A stretch of 42,040 nt of DNA, from positions 1-42,040 of IMG/VR virus record IMGVR_UViG_3300042556_001058; one strand, given 5' to 3'. Both the position numbers and the translations under genes were made by a program. The notes under the pieces were generated by a model that did not search any database, was not told the DNA's origin, and worked only from the letters and a program-made list of their open reading frames with translations. How positions within the stretch are numbered: the stretch's first letter is position 1; every line of letters starts with the position of its first letter. Origin of the DNA: a virus. Below, one piece after another: positions 36,192 through 42,040 of the stretch.

Positions 36192-38450
36192 TTAATCTTT
36201 AATTGCAAAAGAAGTTTGTGAGGCAGCCTGAATTTGATTCCAAGTTGTTCCTGTTCCTACTTGAACCGGACTCAATTGTTCTCCAATAAGATTAATTCCT
36301 AATTGGCCCCAATTATTACGTCCCCATGTCCATAAAGTGCCATCAGTTTTGATGGCTGCAGCATGATAATAACTTCCCATACTAATTAAATTCCAAGTTG
36401 TTCCTGCTACTTGTGTTGGACTGGATTTGTCTGTATTAGTACCAATTCCTAATTGTCCAAAATTATTTCTTCCCCATGTCCATAGTGTACCATCAGTTTT
36501 GGTGGCACCCGCTAATCTTATTCCTGTAGATATCTGTGACCAGTTAGTTCCTGTTCCTATTTGTGTTGGAGAATTAACATTTCCAGTATCCATATTTAAT
36601 CCTGTTGTTCCATATATATTGGAACCCCAAGTCCATAACGTACCATCCGTTTTAATAGCAGAACTAGCATAATCCGAAGAACTTATTAGCCAATTTGTTG
36701 ACGTTCCCACTTGTGTTGGACTGCTTCGATACCCAAGTATTCCACCAAGGTAGTAGTCACCATAATTATATCCCCACATCCATAATGTTCCATCTGTTTT
36801 AATTGCAGATACTACAGAAGTTCTATTAAGATTAATATGTGACCAATTTGTTGACGTTCCCACTTGTGTTGGACTGGAACGATGATTTATATCATTAAGT
36901 CCTAATACGCCAGCTCCATTATACCCCCATGACCATAACGTGCCATCTTGTTTAATTGCAAAATTTCCATAATTTGAAGTTCCAACTTTACTCCAATTTG
37001 TTAATGCACCAATTTGAACTGGACTAGATTTGTAATCATTCCATACGGTGCTTAATCCTAATGCACCAAATTGATTATTTCCCCATGACCATAACGTGCC
37101 ATCGGTTTTAATTGCCAATGCACCAAAATAACCTTTGTTTATTTTACTCCATCCTGCAGTTGATCCTACTTGTGTTGGACTTGATCGATGAATTTGGTCA
37201 TTGAGTGCAAGTGAACCTGTATTATTTCGTCCCCAAGTATATAATGATCCAGGCGGTGGCGGCGGAGGTGGCGGCGGTGATGGAGGACTATAATTATCAT
37301 CTGTGATGGCAGCAATAAATTCTCTGCCGCCATACAATTGGCTCCATGTAGTGCCTGTTCCTATTTGTACCGGACTGGATCTATAAATTGGCCATGAATT
37401 TGATCCTAATTCACCGTAATCACCATAACCCCATGACCATAAAGTGCCATCAATCTTGGTAGCCAAACTGGCCGAATCTGTCATTTCTGAAACAAACACT
37501 TTATTCCAATTTGTTCCTGTTCCTACTTGAGTAGGACTGGATCGATTAACCCTATCATTAAGTCCTAATTGGCCATTATTATTATATCCCCATGTCCATA
37601 ACGTACCATCAGTTTTTGTGGCTAAAACATGCGCTTCTCTTTCTGAAACCGTATTCCAATTGGTTGCTGATCCCACTTGAGTTGGACTGGATCGATAAAC
37701 TCTATCATTTTGTCCTAATTGGCCAGGATAATTTGCTCCCCAAGACCATAAAGTACCATCTGTTTTAATAGCAAAAGTGTGATCATCGTGAGCAGAAACT
37801 TTACTCCAATTTGTATTTGTTCCTATTTGAACTGGACTGGATCTGCGATCATATGATCCACCACTATTTAATCCTAATTGAAATTGTTGATTATTACCCC
37901 AACCCCATAGTGTACCATCAGTTTTAATAGCTAATATAGTTTGCAAATTACCACTAATATTACTCCATGTTTGATTTCCCACTTGTGTTGGACTGGATCG
38001 ATAAACTCTATCATTTTGTGCTGTACCACCGTATCCACCAATGCCCCACGTCCATAAAGTACCATCAGTTTTAATTGCAAACATACACGCTGAATCTGCA
38101 ACTATTTGACTCCAATTTGTATTTGTTCCTATTTGAACTGGACTTGATCTAATTTTAAATGTAGAAGTATTATCTCCTAATGAACCGTAATAGTCCAAAC
38201 CCCATGTCCATAGTGTACCATCAGTTTTGATTGCTGCTGTGCTAAATTGTGTGCCGGCTATCATGCTCCATGTATTTCCTGATCCAACTTGTGTTGGACT
38301 AGAACGAGTAATGGTGTCACTGAGTCCTAATTGGCCATATTGATTTCTTCCCCATGTCCATAATTTTGTTGTTCCTGTGGGAGTTATTACGGCTGCAGCT
38401 GACCGAATTGCTGATGCAATGTTTGTCACCATAACCATAATGGCACTCAT
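36192..38450 (-). CDS. double RCC1-like beta-propeller protein
   Basis: 752 residues. Fourteen RCC1-type repeats of about 48-53 residues, each with TDGTLW-x-WG, a SSP-x-Q-x-G turn and a final AIK. Seven repeats cover about 30-370 and seven about 395-752, split by a Pro stretch (SPP then nine P). Each group of seven makes one seven-bladed propeller. The opening 25 residues are hydrophobic (IMVMVTNIASAI), possibly a virion anchor. It sits between tail-fiber-type genes and gp16 and is probably a virion surface adhesin; this role is inference. Repeats are diverged, not identical. Confidence 0.85.
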   Translation of the reverse strand: MSAIMVMVTNIASAIRSAAAVITPTGTTKLWTWGRNQYGQLGLSDTITRSSPTQVGSGNTWSMIAGTQFSTAAIKTDGTLWTWGLDYYGSLGDNTSTFKIRSSPVQIGTNTNWSQIVADSACMFAIKTDGTLWTWGIGGYGGTAQNDRVYRSSPTQVGNQTWSNISGNLQTILAIKTDGTLWGWGNNQQFQLGLNSGGSYDRRSSPVQIGTNTNWSKVSAHDDHTFAIKTDGTLWSWGANYPGQLGQNDRVYRSSPTQVGSATNWNTVSEREAHVLATKTDGTLWTWGYNNNGQLGLNDRVNRSSPTQVGTGTNWNKVFVSEMTDSASLATKIDGTLWSWGYGDYGELGSNSWPIYRSSPVQIGTGTTWSQLYGGREFIAAITDDNYSPPSPPPPPPPPPGSLYTWGRNNTGSLALNDQIHRSSPTQVGSTAGWSKINKGYFGALAIKTDGTLWSWGNNQFGALGLSTVWNDYKSSPVQIGALTNWSKVGTSNYGNFAIKQDGTLWSWGYNGAGVLGLNDINHRSSPTQVGTSTNWSHINLNRTSVVSAIKTDGTLWMWGYNYGDYYLGGILGYRSSPTQVGTSTNWLISSSDYASSAIKTDGTLWTWGSNIYGTTGLNMDTGNVNSPTQIGTGTNWSQISTGIRLAGATKTDGTLWTWGRNNFGQLGIGTNTDKSSPTQVAGTTWNLISMGSYYHAAAIKTDGTLWTWGRNNWGQLGINLIGEQLSPVQVGTGTTWNQIQAASQTSFAIKD

Positions 38451-39628
38451 TATACTACTCCTGTACCATTAATAAACCAAGTATTTGCTGCAACTTGAAT
38501 TAGTGTTGCCATGCCATATGTGGTGATAATTCGTGAAGCACTTGTTGTATTACCAGCAAGATACAATGATACCCCAGTATTTGGAGATACGGTTACGTTT
38601 GCGCTTGATGTTGTTTGAGAAATAACCATAATGGTTGCACCATTTGGAAACACTCTTTGACCTGCATTTGGAATATATAATGTTGAATTTGTTGCCTGTG
38701 TATAATAAATGTGTTTACCTGCATCAGTTAATTGTAACACATAGTCTGATGTTCTGGCATTTTGTGGAACAGTTTGAGCTGCTGCATCAATATTTGCATT
38801 TGCGGTATTTAATGCAGATTGTAAATACGTTAGTTGTGTATTTTGACCAACATTTACACCTTCAATAATTGTCAAACGAGTATTTTGGCTAACATCTACT
38901 CCTTGAATAATTACTGTATTACTTGTTGCTGCATTTGCAGTTGTTCTAGCATATTCATCTATACTAATTCCAATACCTGTATTTGCTTTATCAAAGGCAG
39001 CTTGTGCTAGAACATTGGCAGAATTTGCTTTATCAAATGCACCTTGTGCTTTGGTATCAGCTGCTGTAATGTTAGTGTTTTGTGTAAGATCAACACCTGC
39101 AATATACACGGTGTTGCCAGATAAATTAGCTGAAGTAATATATCCATTTGGATTAGAAGAATCATATGGAGTAAAACCAAGAGCGGTTACAACATTTGCA
39201 CTTGTTAAAGTTAATGAACCACCCAACACCAAACTACCAGATGTTGTAATTGTTCCTGTTAATGTTAATCCACTAACTGAACCAGAACCTTCTACATTGG
39301 TAACTGTACCAGTATTGTTTGTATAATTGTTTGGATTTGATGCATCATACGGAGTGTATCCTAATGCAGATGTTACTTGGCCAGAAGTGATTGATGTGAG
39401 ATATGTGTTGGTATCTAATGACCAGTTATTGGCTGATGTTTTTTTCAAAAAACCACTAGTGCCACTTAGTGCTGCTATGGCTGATAGGTCTGCATCACTA
39501 GCTTGAAGTGAAGAAACAGAAGTGTATAACTCTGTAAAATTTTCATTTGTTTTAACAAATGATGCTCTTATTGTATCACCGGTACCATCATTCGCTACAG
39601 TACCTACATTAATTGTTTGTTTTGCCAT
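38450..39628 (-). CDS. tail fiber-like protein
   Basis: 392 residues from the ATG at 39628 (MAKQTINVGTVANDGTGDTI), a typical start of T4-like aquatic phage fiber/structural proteins. Repetitive beta-rich middle: LGYTPYDASNP and LGFTPYDSSNP are two copies of a common phage fiber motif, followed by AAF/QGAFDKAN heptads suggesting a trimeric coiled coil. The C-terminal 90 residues form a distinct domain (DAGKHIYYTQ, SANVTVSPNTGVSLYLAG). Likely host-contacting fiber. The frame is open to 39706, but that lies inside the previous gene. Confidence 0.75.
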   Translation of the reverse strand: MAKQTINVGTVANDGTGDTIRASFVKTNENFTELYTSVSSLQASDADLSAIAALSGTSGFLKKTSANNWSLDTNTYLTSITSGQVTSALGYTPYDASNPNNYTNNTGTVTNVEGSGSVSGLTLTGTITTSGSLVLGGSLTLTSANVVTALGFTPYDSSNPNGYITSANLSGNTVYIAGVDLTQNTNITAADTKAQGAFDKANSANVLAQAAFDKANTGIGISIDEYARTTANAATSNTVIIQGVDVSQNTRLTIIEGVNVGQNTQLTYLQSALNTANANIDAAAQTVPQNARTSDYVLQLTDAGKHIYYTQATNSTLYIPNAGQRVFPNGATIMVISQTTSSANVTVSPNTGVSLYLAGNTTSASRIITTYGMATLIQVAANTWFINGTGVV

Positions 39629-39630
39629 TA

Positions 39631-40095
39631 TTAACCCCAAGTGCCGCCAGTAAAGTTTATATATCGCCAAATGTTGTTTGCACCATTTGTATAATCTTCT
39701 ACACAACGATAAAGTTTGTCATTATCAATGGCAATATAACCTGCTTTATCACCAGGATCACCTTTAGATGTTAAAGGTATTGGTGTGTGCCATTGTAATA
39801 TAACACCATCAACAACAAGATTACCAGTAATTGTTAAATTATTTGAAGTGATCGTATTACTTGAAATTAAATTTGATGCTGTGATTGTATTTGTTACAAC
39901 TAAATTGCCTGTTACTGTTCCACCAGTAGTTGATAATCTTGTGTTTGCTGTTGCAAGCGAACGACCACCTGGAGTTACACCGTCATGAATTGTTAATGTT
40001 TGATTGGTGGTGTCAATAATTATTTCACCATTGGCACCGGTTACTCCTGCCAAAGCTGATGCACTATAACGTTTGAATTGTAGTGTTCTAGACAT
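39631..40095 (-). CDS. short fiber/tropism-type structural protein
   Basis: 154 residues. Opens MSRTLQFKRYSASALAGVTG followed by NGEIIIDTTNQTLTIHDGVTPGG, the beta motif seen at the start of many phage fiber and tropism-determinant proteins. Repeats of the type TGNLVVTNTITASNL follow, then a collagen-like scrap KGDPGDKAGY. Ends two bases before the larger fiber gene. Probably forms a small trimeric fiber or the base of one. Confidence 0.65.
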   Translation of the reverse strand: MSRTLQFKRYSASALAGVTGANGEIIIDTTNQTLTIHDGVTPGGRSLATANTRLSTTGGTVTGNLVVTNTITASNLISSNTITSNNLTITGNLVVDGVILQWHTPIPLTSKGDPGDKAGYIAIDNDKLYRCVEDYTNGANNIWRYINFTGGTWG

Positions 40096-40106
40096 TTTAA
40101 TTACCT

Positions 40107-41189
40107 TTATTGTAAATCTGTTCGTTTTTCTTGTATTATATGTAGGTCATCACGACCAACTTGTTCCATAAGATCACCAGCAAAGTCAGTTGGTAACAAA
40201 CCAAAATCAATATCTGGTGTTTCAGAGATTTGTGAAATTGCTATACGTGGTGTTGTAACATTGGCATCGGTTGGCATTGGTGTAACATTTATTCTTGCTA
40301 ATGTTTTTGGTTGTATTTGATATGCAGTAAAGAGATAGTTTGAACCAGATGTTTGGCCAATGATAGGTTCGTTTGAAATAAAGTTTCCATTAATTTCTGT
40401 CAAGTGTAATGTATTATCACTCCAATAAGTAACTTTAGCTGTTGCTGTGGCCATCTGTGCCGAATAACCTTGATAAACAATCTCACCCACTTGATATGTT
40501 CCAAGTCCATTATTATTCATCTCAAACAAAACTAAATCATTTGATGTTACATTATTCAATATATTTGTAATTGAATGTGTAATTAAATTGGTTGTAGATG
40601 TTTTACCAAAAACAAAACCTTTAACAGTAAAATTTAAAGTCCAAATAATTAAACGTGTTTCATTTTCTTTATTACCTTCATACTGAATTTCATTAGTTGT
40701 TGAATTCAATATAACTGGTACTTCTTTAATAATACCCATTTCAGGTATTAAATTTAATTTAATTGTATAATCTGGTGCAAAGAACGGTAATATATGTTCT
40801 ATAATTTGTGTACCATCTTCTATATTACGAACATAGATGTAAAGATTAAAATCAAAATCATAAGGCACAGGATTATATTGTGATATTGTTCCTGTGGTTG
40901 TTCTTGCAAATGATTTAACATTCGTATTTAATTTTCTGGTAACATCATAATTTAAACCAGACATTTCAAAAGACATTCTTGGTAATGTAATCTGAACCTT
41001 TTTATCTAAATTAGGATCACCTTCCAATCTTCGCACATAAAATTCTTTTGTTGCATAGGTAATTGGCACAAGAAAACGTTGTGCTTCGGTCAAATTTGGA
41101 TTGTAACGAACTAAAGTAATATCTTTAAAGAGATTACCAAAACCTACAACCAATTTACGAATTACTCTATTATATGAAATAGCGGCCAT
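40107..41189 (-). CDS. gp15: tail terminator/sheath completion protein gp15
   Basis: 360 residues, longer than T4 gp15 (272). Caps the tail tube and sheath, joining tail to head. Matches T4 in FGNLFKDITLVRYN, VPITYATKEF, LPRMSFEMSGLNYD, SQYNPVPYDFDFNLYIYVRN and ILPFFAPDY. The extra length is mostly one inserted domain at about 229-291 (TYQVGEIVYQG, ATATAKVTYW, IIGQTSGSNYLF). The same kind of domain is in gp14 next door. One-base overlap with gp14. Confidence 0.88.
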   Translation of the reverse strand: MAAISYNRVIRKLVVGFGNLFKDITLVRYNPNLTEAQRFLVPITYATKEFYVRRLEGDPNLDKKVQITLPRMSFEMSGLNYDVTRKLNTNVKSFARTTTGTISQYNPVPYDFDFNLYIYVRNIEDGTQIIEHILPFFAPDYTIKLNLIPEMGIIKEVPVILNSTTNEIQYEGNKENETRLIIWTLNFTVKGFVFGKTSTTNLITHSITNILNNVTSNDLVLFEMNNNGLGTYQVGEIVYQGYSAQMATATAKVTYWSDNTLHLTEINGNFISNEPIIGQTSGSNYLFTAYQIQPKTLARINVTPMPTDANVTTPRIAISQISETPDIDFGLLPTDFAGDLMEQVGRDDLHIIQEKRTDLQ

Positions 41190-42040
41190 TATATGTTACC
41201 AAAAGGATTTGTTTCTGAAAAATCAATAATAGAATTTGCATTTGTTGCAATTAAATTATTATCATATTCTTCACTATAAGAATGATCTTCTAAAGGATTA
41301 AATGTTGCAAGTGTGTACCGAGCATTACTTGAAGCACCAATAATTTGACGGCCAGGTGTAAATTCACCTGCAATATTAGTTACTGTTAATGTATTAGATG
41401 ATGGTATCCAACTCTGAACAACTGCCACTGCAGTCGCTGTATTTTGTGTACCACTAGTAGACTGATATACTGTTTCTTTTATTGTATATTTTCCTGTACC
41501 AGCACCAGTATTTAATGACTGTGTATAAGCATTGTTTGTAACCACCAAATCAATGTCAGCAACACCTGTATCAATAATTTCTTGTGAGTATTTAAATTTC
41601 TCTAGATACAATTCATAAAAATATGGTTGTTTTCTTCCTAGTGTATGAAAGTCTTTTGCTTGTTCTGCAAATTTAATTTCAAACAATTCACCAGTACCAT
41701 TTAAAAACGGCACGTAAACTAAATCACCTTCTCGTGGTCGTGTGAATGTATTTTGTGGAACTCGTTGTGAGAATGATCTACGAGATACTAATACATTTAC
41801 ATCGTCTTTAATTTCTAAACCAAATTTTGAGAATATATCTTTTTGACCAATGTAATCAGTTGGGTCAGAAGAAAGATACATCTCTAATGGAAAAGCAGAA
41901 CTGAATTTTTTAACTGGATCTTCACCATAAAGTAAATCACGAGCCGCATCATTATCATTTGGTAGATAATAAGCATCAAAGCCCATAATTTTTATGGACT
42001 CTACAATTAAATCTTCAATTACATTTTGTTCTTGTTTAGA
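41189..42040 (-). CDS. gp14: neck protein gp14, N-terminus cut by window edge
   Basis: 283 codons visible; the frame continues past 42040, and VIEDLIVESIKIMGFDAYYLP aligns with T4 gp14's [20 protein letters not shown], so the ATG at 41986 is internal. Roughly 40 residues are missing by comparison with T4. GEDPVKKFSSAFPLEMYL and DIFSKFGLEIKDDVNV also match T4. Has an inserted domain at about 163-228 counted from 41986 (KYTIKETVYQS, GEFTPGRQIIGASS), like gp15. Neck ring joining head portal and tail. Confidence 0.85.
   Translation of the reverse strand, partial: SKQEQNVIEDLIVESIKIMGFDAYYLPNDNDAARDLLYGEDPVKKFSSAFPLEMYLSSDPTDYIGQKDIFSKFGLEIKDDVNVLVSRRSFSQRVPQNTFTRPREGDLVYVPFLNGTGELFEIKFAEQAKDFHTLGRKQPYFYELYLEKFKYSQEIIDTGVADIDLVVTNNAYTQSLNTGAGTGKYTIKETVYQSTSGTQNTATAVAVVQSWIPSSNTLTVTNIAGEFTPGRQIIGASSNARYTLATFNPLEDHSYSEEYDNNLIATNANSIIDFSETNPFGNI

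Noticed and set aside
36192-38450. DNA repeats that could be an assembly artefact
   Set aside because: The fourteen RCC1 units are diverged at DNA and protein level and keep frame and spacing, as expected for an evolved propeller.
1-42040. Prophage or integrated element boundary
   Set aside because: No integrase, attachment-site repeats, transposase or bacterial housekeeping genes were seen; content is continuous T4-like phage.

Overview
The window is part of a T4-like myovirus genome (contractile tail) that is AT-rich. It carries the T4 core in recognisable order: the replication clamp and clamp loader with RegA (gp45, gp44, gp62, regA), recombination genes (gp46, gp47, uvsW, uvsY), the late sigma factor gp55, and a structural block (gp14, gp15, gp16, gp17, gp18, gp19, gp20, gp67-like, gp68-like, gp21, gp22, gp23). 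Gene order and small-gene content look more like the aquatic 'cyanophage-type' T4 relatives than coliphage T4. No photosynthesis gene is visible and several proteins carry Gram-negative style signal peptides, so a heterotrophic aquatic Gram-negative host is my inference, not something the sequence proves.

Layout. 1-210: start of a leftward Sm-like gene running off the edge. 361-4778: a rightward run of secreted, membrane and coiled-coil proteins ending in a fatty-acid desaturase. The genes are joined by overlapping stop/start codons and have a T4-type late promoter (TATAAATA) upstream. This is the least explained part of the window. 4779-9904: leftward small genes, four tRNA or tRNA-like genes, two surface-sugar-type enzymes (FkbM methyltransferase, DXD glycosyltransferase), dCMP deaminase, a SprT-like metalloprotease and Hsp20, interrupted by one rightward dnaJ gene. 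9995-14584: regA, gp62, a PD-(D/E)XK-like nuclease, gp44, a small ORF, gp45, a MazZ-like nucleotide hydrolase, a glycosyltransferase and a winged-helix protein. 14691-24671: a DruA-like protein, peptide deformylase, heme oxygenase, gp46/gp47, a cysteine-cluster protein, a cytidylyltransferase-cupin fusion, gp55, an Sm-like protein, UvsW and UvsY. 24734-42040: virion morphogenesis, ending in a truncated gp14.

Regulation. Both promoter classes expected of such a phage are visible. Sigma70-type promoters (TTGACA or close, 17-18 bp spacer, TACAAT/TATGAT/TAGTAT) precede tRNA, small early and recombination genes. T4 late elements (TATAAATA, CATAAATA, AATAAATA) precede the secreted operon, dnaJ, hsp20, gp22, gp67-like, gp19 and gp18. 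gp55 and gp45, the specificity factor and sliding-clamp activator of late transcription in T4, are both encoded here. Clear intrinsic terminators follow regA, the winged-helix gene, gp23 and gp19.

No stretch longer than about 300 bases lacks a gene once the small ORFs and tRNAs listed here are counted. No integrase, transposase, CRISPR array or rRNA was seen.
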